A stretch of DNA of 64,000 nucleotides from an uncultured Acidobacteriota bacterium (GTDB lineage Bacteria > Acidobacteriota > Terriglobia > Bryobacterales > Bryobacteraceae). The stretch spans positions 1-64,000 of the forward strand of contig CADECY010000033.1 in the NCBI GenBank assembly GCA_902825945.1, given 5' to 3'. The position numbers were made by a program, and so were the translations under genes. Positions 1 through 8,135 of the stretch are shown here, one piece after another. The first letter of the stretch is position 1. Each line of letters begins with the position of its first letter. A model generated the notes under the pieces. The model saw nothing but the letters and a program-made list of their open reading frames with translations, searched no databases and was not told where the DNA came from.

Positions 1-1
1 C

Positions 2-337
2 TCGAGCCCGGGCGACGACACGATGCGCAGGGCCGCGGCGATGGCGCTGGCCCGCATTCATGACCGTGAGGCTTTGCCGCAACTCGTTCGCCTCCTCGAT
101 GACCGCGATCCCGACACCCTCGCCTTCGCCGTGGGTGGACTCGCGAGGTTCGCCAACAACATACCGTTCGGGCAGCACTACCCGGCTCCCGGCGCTTGGC
201 CGTTACGGGCTAAAGATGCGATGGCTCACTACACCACGAGTCCGGTGATGCTGGAGGAAAATCCGAGTAAGTACGTCCGATTCTGGAAGGATTGGTGGCG
301 CCACAATCAGGCCGAGGTGATGGCGTTAGCGCGGTGA
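2..337 (+). CDS. HEAT-repeat protein, C-terminal part (5' end outside window)
   Basis: The reading frame is open from the left edge to a TGA, so this is the tail of a longer protein. The visible part carries one good HEAT-type alpha-alpha repeat (AMALARIHDREALPQLVRLL, then a second helix after DDRDPDT), followed by a Trp-rich tail with RFWKDWWRHN. HEAT repeats are protein-binding scaffolds. In this phylum they often sit in secreted or cytochrome-associated proteins, but nothing here shows the partner. An in-frame ATG lies at 23; the homologous frame runs through it, so it is not taken as the true start. Confidence 0.6.
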   Translation, partial: SSPGDDTMRRAAAMALARIHDREALPQLVRLLDDRDPDTLAFAVGGLARFANNIPFGQHYPAPGAWPLRAKDAMAHYTTSPVMLEENPSKYVRFWKDWWRHNQAEVMALAR

Positions 338-445
338 CGCGCGGATTGCGACGGTCACCACCGGTCAAGCGCACGCCAGTGACGGCGACAGGCCCTCTCG
401 ATAGTGCGTTCGCAAGAACCCGGCGGAACGATATAAAATATCGGG

Positions 446-1006
446 ATGCCCGCGGGGGAGATCACTATCCAGTTGCAGCGCTGGCGAACGGGAGACAAAG
501 TGGCGTTGGAAGAGTTGACGCCGCTCGTCTATGACCATCTTCGGATGCTGGCCGGCAGATTCCTGAACGGCGACGGTGCCGGAGTCCGCATCCAGCCCAC
601 GGAACTGATGGGCGAGCTATTCGTCCACCTTCTCGAGGCGAAGCGGGTCGAAGCCACCGACAGGAACCAGTTCTTCGCCTTCTCCGCGCGTGTGATGCGC
701 CGTATCCTGGTGCAACATGCCCGCGCCGCCAAGGCTGATAAGCGCGGCGGGCGGATGCCTCACTTACCGCTGGATCCGGAACTTGCCTGGGTTGGCCCGC
801 CTCATGATCCGGCAACGCTCGATCTCGATGCCGATCTCGACGAACTCGAACAACTGGACGAGCCGGCGGTGAGGGCGGTCGAGCTCCGTTTTCTCTTCTC
901 TTTTACCGCCGAGGAGGCCGCCAGCATCCTCGAAGTCTCGAAGGCCACGGTCGACCGGCATGTTCGCTTCGCACTGGCGTGGCTTTCCGTGCGCCTCCAT
1001 CCGTAG
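446..1006 (+). CDS. ECF-type RNA polymerase sigma factor (TIGR02999-like)
   Basis: A 186-residue sigma-70 family protein of the group found next to Ser/Thr kinases in Acidobacteria and Planctomycetes. Region 2 is seen from about residue 20 to 95 (LTPLVYDHLRMLAGRFL, then FFAFSARVMRRILVQHARA). Region 4 is at about 135-180 (RAVELRFLFSFTAEEAASIL followed by the HTH SKATVDRHVRFALAWL). There is no anti-sigma gene beside it; instead a PEP-CTERM gene and a transmembrane kinase follow on the same strand. In this family kinase-linked control is proposed, so control by the downstream kinase is an inference. The second ECF gene of the window at 22618 is a paralogue. Confidence 0.88.
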   Translation: MPAGEITIQLQRWRTGDKVALEELTPLVYDHLRMLAGRFLNGDGAGVRIQPTELMGELFVHLLEAKRVEATDRNQFFAFSARVMRRILVQHARAAKADKRGGRMPHLPLDPELAWVGPPHDPATLDLDADLDELEQLDEPAVRAVELRFLFSFTAEEAASILEVSKATVDRHVRFALAWLSVRLHP

Positions 1007-1139
1007 CCGGGCGCCGTGGTCCTGTAGGTCCGGGCGGAGACCTGGTACTCGACAAATTTTGATTCATTTCGCCGTGAGATTCCCACTCTCTGTTCAGGAC
1101 CTCTGACCAGGTCCCATCTTCAGGAGGTAAACGAAAGCA

Positions 1140-2033
1140 ATGAATTCAAGATTTGTCCTGACTCTGCTCGGACTTGCGGGGGCGGCTTGGGCGACACCAA
1201 TTCCCGTGGTGGGAAGCGGCACCATGGTGGCGCACTTCCGGGCGAGCGATGCAAAGGTAGCACGGGACGGCTCCGGAAATGTCACGACTTGGACGGCCGA
1301 TAACAACGCCGCCATCGTACTGACGTCGACTGGGCCCAAACCATCCAACATCGCCTATAGCGCGACGGGGATGAACGGCGCGCCGGAAATCGTCGTCAAC
1401 GACTTTGCGCCAAGCGACAACCAATTCCTTACCGGGGCCATCCCGGGCACCCGCACCGCCACGACGATCTTCTGGCTTGGCCATTATTCTCCGGGCCGGG
1501 GCGGCAGCTTGGGTGATTCCGCCGGTCAGTATGTATACTCCTACGGAACGAACGGCGCCGACGGCTCGCAGATGGATCACCAGATCGACGGAGGAGTGTT
1601 CCAATTGTTCGGCGGAAGCGGTACTCAGAGCGGCGACAACATTGCCGGCTTCAACTCGATCCGAACCGTCTGGACCACCTTCTACGGACAAGGGACCGGA
1701 AATGCGCACTCGGCGTTCGCGGGGACGACGAACCTCAACATCGCGTCGCCGAACGGCGGAAACTACAGCGCTTCCGGCAACCTCATTCTCTTCGGATTCC
1801 AGGCCACCAATACCAGCAGCGGGTTCAACTTCGTCGGAAACATCGCCGAGTTGATCATCTACGACGGCATCCTGTCCTCGCAAGATGTGGACGCCATCCG
1901 CGGATACCTACAGTTGCGCCTGGCTGGCGATTTGGGCGAGCCGGTGACGTCGAACGTGGTTCCGGAACCAGCGACTTGGGGCATGATGTCCATCGCCCTC
2001 GCCGGAGTAGTGGCCCGCCGGCGCCGCCGGTAG
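1140..2033 (+). CDS. PEP-CTERM sorted secreted protein
   Basis: A 297-residue protein with a short signal peptide (MNSRFVLTLLGLAGAAWA, cleavage near residue 19) and a classic C-terminal sorting tail: VPEPATWG, a hydrophobic helix and a terminal RRRRR cluster. The middle is Gly/Asn/Ser-rich with a concanavalin/LamG-like beta pattern (FNFVGNIAELIIYDGILS), which in related proteins is a jelly-roll that binds carbohydrate or debris. PEP-CTERM proteins are cut by an exosortase and left on the outer surface, often with exopolysaccharide. An AGGAGG lies at 1122-1127, 12 bases before the ATG. The gene sits between an ECF sigma gene and a kinase gene; the exact role is unknown. Confidence 0.85.
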   Translation: MNSRFVLTLLGLAGAAWATPIPVVGSGTMVAHFRASDAKVARDGSGNVTTWTADNNAAIVLTSTGPKPSNIAYSATGMNGAPEIVVNDFAPSDNQFLTGAIPGTRTATTIFWLGHYSPGRGGSLGDSAGQYVYSYGTNGADGSQMDHQIDGGVFQLFGGSGTQSGDNIAGFNSIRTVWTTFYGQGTGNAHSAFAGTTNLNIASPNGGNYSASGNLILFGFQATNTSSGFNFVGNIAELIIYDGILSSQDVDAIRGYLQLRLAGDLGEPVTSNVVPEPATWGMMSIALAGVVARRRRR

Positions 2034-2070
2034 CCAGTTCCACACCGGCCGACCTTGTCTAACATGAAAG

Positions 2071-4686
2071 ATGGCCATGAAGGAACGAGCCGGCGCGGCC
2101 CGAGACTTCGAGAAGCTACGCGCCATCTTCGATCGGGCGGCCGAACTCCCGGCCGATCAACGCCGCGGATTCCTCGAGGAGATCCGCGGCGTTGATCCTG
2201 CCTTACTCACCGGCGTCGAGAGATTGCTCGCGCGGGACGCCGAACTCATGGCGCGGAACGCGGGGGATCTCCCCCGCTTCGGCGCCTATCAGGCGATCCG
2301 TCGATTGGGCCGGGGCGGAATGGGCGTGGTGTATGAGGCGCATCGTGACGATGGCGCGTTCGAGCGCCGGGTCGCAATCAAGGTACTGCCCTCGGGCACC
2401 CTCTCCCAGCAGCCGCAAGACGATCTGCGGGCGGAACGCCAAGTGCTTTCCGGCCTGGTCCATCCCGGAATCGCGCAGCTCTTCGACGGAGGCGTGACGG
2501 CGGTAGGCGATCCCTATCTCGTGGTGGAACTCATCGACGGTGAACACCTGGATGACTACTGCGACCGGCGCCAACTGTCCGCGGCCGACCGCCTCGCCTT
2601 GCTGAAGCCGGTCCTCGACGCCATCGAGTTCGCGCATGCCTCCGGCGTCATCCACCTCGACCTGAAGCCCTCCAACATTTTGGTCACGCCCGCGGGCCAG
2701 CCCAAATTGATCGACTTCGGTTTGGCCACGCTTCCCGACTCGACCCGGCAACTCCTCCGGCTGCGCTACACGCCCGAGTACGCGGCGCCTGAACTGATGT
2801 CCGGCGGCGCGGTTGACGGCCGGACCGACATCCACGCGCTCGGCGTGATCTACGCCCGGCTGCTGGGCGATTCCGCGAAATCAAAGGTGGTGCGCCGCGC
2901 CACGGCGGCGAATCCGGTGGAGCGCTACCAGTCGATCGGGGAGCTGCGCCGCGCCCTGTTCGGCCAGTCATCCAGCCCCCATCGAGCACGGTGGACCGCC
3001 GCTGCGTTGTCGGCGGCGCTCACTCTGCTGATGACCGGGGTATGGTGGCGGCGGCAGCCTCGTCCGCCCGCGCTGGTGCCAGTCAGTCCGTCTGAGGCTT
3101 CATGGCGCGGGGCGGCGATCTCCGCGCCGGGCGGCTGGTGGGCATTCGCGGATGGAGAGTCTTCTCCGGACCATCACGATATTTGGGCGTGCCGGGAAGA
3201 CGGATCGGAGCTGGAACGCCTGACCCAGGATGATCATCGGGACGAAGACCCCACCATCTCTGCGGACGGTCGCTTCGTGGCTTTCCGTTCGAATCGCGAC
3301 TCGGCCGGCATTCACGAATTCGACAGGACGACTCGCCAAGTGCGCGTGCTCACCGCCGGGGGACATCAGCCAAAGTACTCTCCCGACGGACGGTGGCTGC
3401 TCTATGCGACGTCCGACGATCGAGACGATGAGAGCCGCGCCAAGGAGAATCAGTGGTTCGTGATGCCAGCCCGGGGCGGGGCGGCCCGAGCCGTCGCGGA
3501 ACACCTTCGGATTACCCATGCCTTTTGGACGGGCGACAGCCAAGCAGTCTGGTTGCGGGGGACAAAGGCCAACGCGCTTCACTCCAGCTCGGTGTGGCGG
3601 CAGCCGATCGACGGGGAAGAGCCCACGTTGGAGGTGGACTGGCCGAACAAGCTGGATCCTTGCGCGGAAGCTCCTGGCGGCGATGCCCTGCTGGCGGTTC
3701 GCCTCCCCGAATACGCACTCATGCGGATTCCCGTCCCGCGGACACCGCGCGCTGCCGTCGTCGCCGCGCCCGCCCATTTGGTGGACACTCCCGCCCAGCC
3801 ATCCGGGTGCTCCGTCACCCAATCCGGGCGCATCTACCTGCACCGGTACGACTGGCTGGTGAAGGATTACCTTTTACCCGCGCCACTCGGCTCGCGACCG
3901 CCGCGAGAGCTCACGCCCGCTTCGCTGGGCATCAGGGGCGCTTCGCGTGATGGCCGGACGATCATCCAAAAGACCGGCGAGTTCGACATGACGGTAACCG
4001 GCCCGTTCGGGTCGAGAAGTCTGCCGGGCACGCCGGCGGTGAGTGGAGACGGTCGCGTCGTGTGGCTCGCCCGGAATGAACTTCACGGCCACGCGACCGC
4101 CTTCGAGATCCGGAAAGACTTCCGGATCCTGCGAGAGTCCGCTGAAGTCCGAACCATCTGGAGTGCTTCCGATGACGGCTCCTTTGCGCTGGCATTCGAT
4201 GGCTCCTACCCGCGAAAGATCACGGCGCTTCCCTTGGAGCGCGAAGCGCGCGCGGATATCCTCGCGCATCCGCGGTGGAACCTCTACCGGGCTCGCCTGT
4301 CCGCCAACAGCCAATGGGTGACGTTCACGGTCCACGATCCAGCGCGAGGATTGCGTATCCACTCCACCCCATTCCGCGGCCTGAAACCGGTGCCCGTCGC
4401 GGAATGGAAGGATCTGGCGGAGGGCACCAGCCCCACGTTTTCACCGAGTGGCGATCAGATCATCTTTACGTCGGCGCGGGATGGCAACTGGTGTATTTAT
4501 GCGCTGCCCCTGGTCCCTGGCACCATCCGGCCCGCGGGCGAGGCCATGGCGGTCGCGCACCTGCACGGCCCCTTCACCGCCTCCGAAATGCCGGGTTCGA
4601 CGTTCATGGTGTTCAGTTCGGAGGATGGGGTGCGATTCAGCGTCGGCCGCCAGCGCCATCGAGTGTTCGAATACGTGGCGCCGTGA
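2071..4686 (+). CDS. Transmembrane Ser/Thr protein kinase with PD40/WD40-like sensor half
   Basis: 871 residues. The kinase domain spans about 70-297: glycine loop GRGGMGVVYEA (80-90), ATP-binding lysine in VAIK (104), catalytic loop at 195-203, DFG aspartate 215, and TPEYAAPEL near 233-241. One membrane helix follows at about 309-325. The outer half (about 340-860) has repeated beta-propeller motifs of the TolB/PD40 kind (DEDPTISADGRFVAFRSNRD, HQPKYSPDGRWLLYA, SPTFSPSGDQIIFTSARDG). The catalytic loop reads HLDLKPSN, not HRDLKPSN, so it is a non-RD kinase that should not depend on activation-loop phosphorylation through that arginine. It lies 37 bases after the PEP-CTERM gene and probably shares its transcript with the ECF gene. 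Substrate unknown. Confidence 0.88.
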   Translation: MAMKERAGAARDFEKLRAIFDRAAELPADQRRGFLEEIRGVDPALLTGVERLLARDAELMARNAGDLPRFGAYQAIRRLGRGGMGVVYEAHRDDGAFERRVAIKVLPSGTLSQQPQDDLRAERQVLSGLVHPGIAQLFDGGVTAVGDPYLVVELIDGEHLDDYCDRRQLSAADRLALLKPVLDAIEFAHASGVIHLDLKPSNILVTPAGQPKLIDFGLATLPDSTRQLLRLRYTPEYAAPELMSGGAVDGRTDIHALGVIYARLLGDSAKSKVVRRATAANPVERYQSIGELRRALFGQSSSPHRARWTAAALSAALTLLMTGVWWRRQPRPPALVPVSPSEASWRGAAISAPGGWWAFADGESSPDHHDIWACREDGSELERLTQDDHRDEDPTISADGRFVAFRSNRDSAGIHEFDRTTRQVRVLTAGGHQPKYSPDGRWLLYATSDDRDDESRAKENQWFVMPARGGAARAVAEHLRITHAFWTGDSQAVWLRGTKANALHSSSVWRQPIDGEEPTLEVDWPNKLDPCAEAPGGDALLAVRLPEYALMRIPVPRTPRAAVVAAPAHLVDTPAQPSGCSVTQSGRIYLHRYDWLVKDYLLPAPLGSRPPRELTPASLGIRGASRDGRTIIQKTGEFDMTVTGPFGSRSLPGTPAVSGDGRVVWLARNELHGHATAFEIRKDFRILRESAEVRTIWSASDDGSFALAFDGSYPRKITALPLEREARADILAHPRWNLYRARLSANSQWVTFTVHDPARGLRIHSTPFRGLKPVPVAEWKDLAEGTSPTFSPSGDQIIFTSARDGNWCIYALPLVPGTIRPAGEAMAVAHLHGPFTASEMPGSTFMVFSSEDGVRFSVGRQRHRVFEYVAP

Positions 4687-4725
4687 AGGTAAGGCAGGCG
4701 ACTCGAGCGCTCACGGCGTGGAGCG

Positions 4726-4989
4726 CTACACCTTGGCCTTCCATCGTTCGTACCGTTTCCGGAACTTCGGCTCTTCCAAGAGCGAAATCGCCTGCGTGAA
4801 CGCGTTCTCGATATCGTCCCGCGAATCCCCGGTATCGATGAGGCATCTCGCCAAGTCATACCAGCACCATGCGCGGCGGACATTGTCGCGCGACAGGGTC
4901 ACGGATCGGCGAAGCAACTCCGCGGCTTGGCGGAGAAGATGCGTGCCGCCGCCGGGCACAGCCTGGCGAATCTGGCGATAGAGGGCCAT
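4726..4989 (-). CDS. Small TPR-like protein or fragment
   Basis: An 87-residue minus-strand frame with alternating amphipathic helices (LLRQAAELLRRSVTLSRD, AWCWYDLARCLIDTGDSRDD, ENAFTQAISLLEEPKFRKRY). This resembles one and a half tetratricopeptide repeats at the end of a longer protein. A stop codon lies a few codons upstream in the same frame, so any longer ancestor is broken. It is close to the truncated AlbA_2 gene at 5062-5445 on the same strand, and both look like debris of one or two older genes. It could be a real short protein; no function is claimed. Confidence 0.4.
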   Translation of the reverse strand: MALYRQIRQAVPGGGTHLLRQAAELLRRSVTLSRDNVRRAWCWYDLARCLIDTGDSRDDIENAFTQAISLLEEPKFRKRYERWKAKV

Positions 4990-5061
4990 TTTGTCTGCAC
5001 GAACTCATGCAGAACCTTGGCGTCCTCTGACCGCGACGGTCTCGCTGTTTGTCCGGACGTA

Positions 5062-5445
5062 TTACATGCGGTCCTTGGCTCCCTCTACGGGTGCTTGATA
5101 CGGGCGGTTGTCACCGCCGGGCGCCCAGATCACGGCGACGATCTTCTCCTGATAACGCTCGATCCCGATGAGCGGCTGATACTCCGGCACAATCCTCTTA
5201 CAAGCTCCCCGGATCTCTTTCTGGATCCGTTCGAGGTTCATCTCGTCGAGACCCGCCGGAAGGAGGATGGGTCTCCCCTCTTCGTCCTCGATTCCGAGCA
5301 CGATGTAGCCGCCGTTCAAGTTCAGCAAATCGTTTGCGAAAGCGCAGATGGTCTTCGCCACCACGCTCTTGATTTGCTCGTCCCAGGTCTTCTGGAACTC
5401 GCGCCGATTGTCTTCCACGACGCCGCCCCGGATGAGGCCGTCCAA
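5062..5445 (-). pseudogene. Truncated AlbA_2 (Schlafen-type) putative nucleic-acid-binding protein
   Basis: The product keeps the N-terminal AlbA_2/Schlafen core: REFQKTWDEQIKSVVAKTIC, AFANDLLNLNGGYIVLGIED and a later beta-hairpin with VIWAPGGDNRPYQAPV. Intact relatives run several hundred residues and continue after the PYxAP motif with a YYVRxGSxT-like segment. Here a stop follows seven codons after that motif, at 127 residues. No ATG is available at the expected start; TTG at 5445 is the best candidate. Intact family members are predicted regulators or helicase-associated proteins and some are linked to defence. Both the abrupt end and the lack of a good start point to a remnant. Confidence 0.6.
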
Positions 5446-5552
5446 GTTTTGATCGGCAATCCGCGACCCACTTCACGAGAATACATCCGCGACTGGACCG
5501 GACCCGTGACTAAGGCTTCGATCGGTTCGGTGATTTCCGGCTGTGTGAGCCG

Positions 5553-7145
5553 CTACTTCGGCGCGACCGCCTTCACCGAATCCGGAACTCCGGCGAACTT
5601 CTCGAAGTTCTTGCGGAACAACTCCGCCAAACGCGCGGCGGACTGGCTGTATGCCGCACGATCGCTCCACTGCCCGGCCGCGTCCAGCACCTCATCCGGA
5701 ACGCCAGGACAACTGCGCGGCACCATCACATGGAAATTCGGATGCGGCGACGCCGGCACGTCGTCGAGCTTGCCTTCGAGCGCGGCATTCACCATCGCGC
5801 GCGTATAGGGCAGACTGATCCGCTGGCCCACTCCAAAAGCCCCACCGACCCAGCCCGTATTCACGAGCCACACACGCACATTGTGCTCACGCATCCGGCG
5901 TCCGAGCATTTCGGCGTACTCCATCGGGCGGCGCGGCAGGAACGGCGCGCCGAAGCAGGAACTGAAGGTCGCGCCGGGCTCGGATCCGAGTCCGCGCTCG
6001 GTACCCGCGAGCTTGGCCGTGTATCCGCTCAGGAAGTGATACATCGCGAGTTCCGGCGTGAGGCGCGAAACGGGCGGAAGCACGCCGCGCGCGTCCGCCG
6101 TGAGAAACACGACGTTCGACGGGTGTCCGCCGACGCTCGGAATCACCGCGTTGTCGATGTAGTCGATCGGATAGGCGGCGCGCGTGTTTTCGGTGAACTC
6201 GGCGGAATCGTAATCGGGCTCGCCAGTGTGCGGGTCGATCACGACGTTTTCGAGCACGGCGCCGTCGCGGATCGCGTCCCAAATCTGCGGCTCGTTCTTC
6301 TTCGACAAGCGGATGCACTTGGCATAGCATCCCCCTTCGAAATTGAACACGCCGCGGCTCGACCAGCCATGTTCATCATCGCCGATCAGCCGGCGGCGGG
6401 GATCGGCGGAAAGCGTCGTCTTTCCCGTTCCTGAGAGACCGAAGAAGAGAGCCGTGTCTCCATCGGGCCCGATGTTCGCCGAGCAGTGCATCGGGAAGAC
6501 ATCGCGCTCCGGAAGCAGGTAATTCAGAATCGTGAAGACGCTCTTTTTGAGCTCACCCGCGTAAAAGGTCCCGCAGATCAGCACGGTCTTGCGGGTGAAA
6601 CTGAGCGCGATACAGGTGGGCGACTTCGATCCATGAACAGCGGGATCGGCCTGCACGTGCGGCGCGAAGATCAGCGTGAAATCCGGAACGTGCGCCGCCA
6701 GCGTCGAGACATCGGGGCGCAGGAACAACTGGCGCCCGAACAGAGCGTGCCATGCGAGTTGCGCGATCACGCGGACGCGCAGCCCGTATTCCTGATCCGC
6801 TCCGGCCCGCAGATCCTGCACGAACAACTCCCTGCCATTCAGTGACTGGATCACGCGATCATAGAGCGCATCGAATTGCGAGGGGGCCATCGGCTGGTTC
6901 ACCGCGCCCCAATCGACATGGGATTCGGTGACGGCGTCGCGCACCACGAACTTGTCGCCAGGGGATCGGCCAGTAAATTGTCCGGTCCGAACCACGAGCG
7001 CGCCATTGCTCGCTCGAACCCCTTCTCCGCGGCTGAGAGCCTCCACCGCCAAGCGGCTTGATTCCCAGTTCCAAAAGGAAGTACCATCTGAGAATCCGTG
7101 CTCAGAAAGCCCGTATTTGCTGGGGTTTACCCCTTCACTGCGCAT
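5553..7145 (-). CDS. pckA: Phosphoenolpyruvate carboxykinase (ATP)
   Basis: 530 residues, the usual length for the ATP-dependent enzyme that converts oxaloacetate plus ATP to phosphoenolpyruvate, CO2 and ADP in the cytoplasm (EC 4.1.1.49). Visible signatures are the N-terminal TGRSPGDKFVV substrate region, the kinase-1a P-loop GLSGTGKTTLSADP, the kinase-2 motif LIGDDEHGW and the FEGGCYAK segment that carries metal and substrate contacts. It links the TCA cycle to gluconeogenesis. The gene stands alone; the lipoprotein-like gene at 7183 diverges from it across about 37 bases, so both promoters lie in or near this short gap. Confidence 0.96.
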   Translation of the reverse strand: MRSEGVNPSKYGLSEHGFSDGTSFWNWESSRLAVEALSRGEGVRASNGALVVRTGQFTGRSPGDKFVVRDAVTESHVDWGAVNQPMAPSQFDALYDRVIQSLNGRELFVQDLRAGADQEYGLRVRVIAQLAWHALFGRQLFLRPDVSTLAAHVPDFTLIFAPHVQADPAVHGSKSPTCIALSFTRKTVLICGTFYAGELKKSVFTILNYLLPERDVFPMHCSANIGPDGDTALFFGLSGTGKTTLSADPRRRLIGDDEHGWSSRGVFNFEGGCYAKCIRLSKKNEPQIWDAIRDGAVLENVVIDPHTGEPDYDSAEFTENTRAAYPIDYIDNAVIPSVGGHPSNVVFLTADARGVLPPVSRLTPELAMYHFLSGYTAKLAGTERGLGSEPGATFSSCFGAPFLPRRPMEYAEMLGRRMREHNVRVWLVNTGWVGGAFGVGQRISLPYTRAMVNAALEGKLDDVPASPHPNFHVMVPRSCPGVPDEVLDAAGQWSDRAAYSQSAARLAELFRKNFEKFAGVPDSVKAVAPK

Positions 7146-7182
7146 TCTTTTTCAGAATAGCATGAGCGGCTATGATGGAAGT

Positions 7183-7785
7183 ATGAGCGCGATGCGGTGT
7201 CTGGCGGCCCTGGCGCTCGCCGCGGCGGCGGCGTCTTGTCAGGTGATCGAATTCGAATCCGGCGGGCTGCGTTACCTCACGCAGACGCGCAACGGCGTTA
7301 CCGTCATGTTCGCGCCGCTACCGGCCCACATTCGAGAATATGCCGTCCTCCAGGTGGCGATCACCAATGGCTCGAGCCGGACATGGACGTTCCGCCCGGA
7401 CGATTTCAAGTTCCGGCGTTCGGCCGACGGCACCCTGCTCAATGGACTCGCCGCCCGGACCGTCGTCGAGGACTTCATGAAGCGCGGCGGACGTGATGAC
7501 GTAATCAAGCTCGTCACCGCCTACGAGGCTGGCCTATATGGAATGAAAAACCAGAAAGCCGCCAACGGCTATGAGGCGCGCCGGCAGAACTACATGGCGG
7601 AGGTGGAGTCGCCGCGATTGAAAGCCGCCGCGGCGGCATCGGCGATCGTGCTCGCGCCCGTGAAGCTGCGCCCCGGCGAATCGACCGACGGCGCCGTCTT
7701 CTACATCGCGGGTGGCAAAGGGCTCGGGTCCGGAAAGTTGGTGGTGGAGGCGGGCGGCACGGTGTTCGAGTTCAACGCCCAGTAG
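7183..7785 (+). CDS. Putative lipoprotein, unknown function
   Basis: The frame is open upstream, but the ATG at 7183 is chosen because GGAAG precedes it and because it gives a proper export signal: MSAMRCLAALALAAAAASC, with a lipobox-like AASC that would put Cys19 at the lipidated N-terminus. ATGs at 7162 and 7192 are alternatives. The mature 180 residues are a beta-rich domain (VAITNGSSRTWTFRPDDFKF) followed by an Ala/Lys helix and a closing beta segment (LRPGESTDGAVFYI). This layout is seen in small periplasmic proteins of unknown function. It ends 7 bases before the convergent small membrane protein. Confidence 0.65.
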   Translation: MSAMRCLAALALAAAAASCQVIEFESGGLRYLTQTRNGVTVMFAPLPAHIREYAVLQVAITNGSSRTWTFRPDDFKFRRSADGTLLNGLAARTVVEDFMKRGGRDDVIKLVTAYEAGLYGMKNQKAANGYEARRQNYMAEVESPRLKAAAAASAIVLAPVKLRPGESTDGAVFYIAGGKGLGSGKLVVEAGGTVFEFNAQ

Positions 7786-7792
7786 GGCGAAC

Positions 7793-8026
7793 CTACGTCA
7801 GGTTCCGCCGCTTGAAAAAGACGCCCTCGTTCTGCCTGAAGACGCCGGTGATCACCACCACGAAGATCGTCATCAGCGAAGCGAACGTGGCAAGCGTCCC
7901 GATCACCAGGTAGTCGGTATCCCGGCGAGGACCCGGGAACAGCAGCATCAGCCCCCCCGCGACAAAGGCGAACGCGGCGGCTGCCGCGAACACGAAGAGC
8001 ACGATCCTTCCAGGTCGAGGTTCCAT
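7793..8026 (-). CDS. Small two-helix membrane protein
   Basis: A 77-residue protein starting at MEPRPGR. It has two clear membrane helices, at about 8-30 (IVLFVFAAAAAFAFVAGG) and 40-62 (VIGTLATFASLMTIFVVVIT), joined by a charged loop (PGPRRDTD), with a basic tail (FFKRRNLT). A purine-rich GAGAG lies just before the ATG. The frame stays open upstream to 8218, but that extension is polar, low quality and overlaps the leader of the TonB gene. It is not recognised as a named family. Confidence 0.5.
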   Translation of the reverse strand: MEPRPGRIVLFVFAAAAAFAFVAGGLMLLFPGPRRDTDYLVIGTLATFASLMTIFVVVITGVFRQNEGVFFKRRNLT

Positions 8027-8135
8027 CTCTCTACAGCTATCGGCGGACCGAGTGATTTCCCTTAGGCAGGCCGCTTGACTCCGGGGTGGCGAAAGCGTAA
8101 TTTTGTTAATGAAAATCTCGCAGCAAGGGGAAGTG

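Noticed and set aside
6928..7182. Longer N-terminus for the lipoprotein-like gene at 7183
   Set aside because: It lies antisense within pckA and would bury the signal peptide and lipobox.
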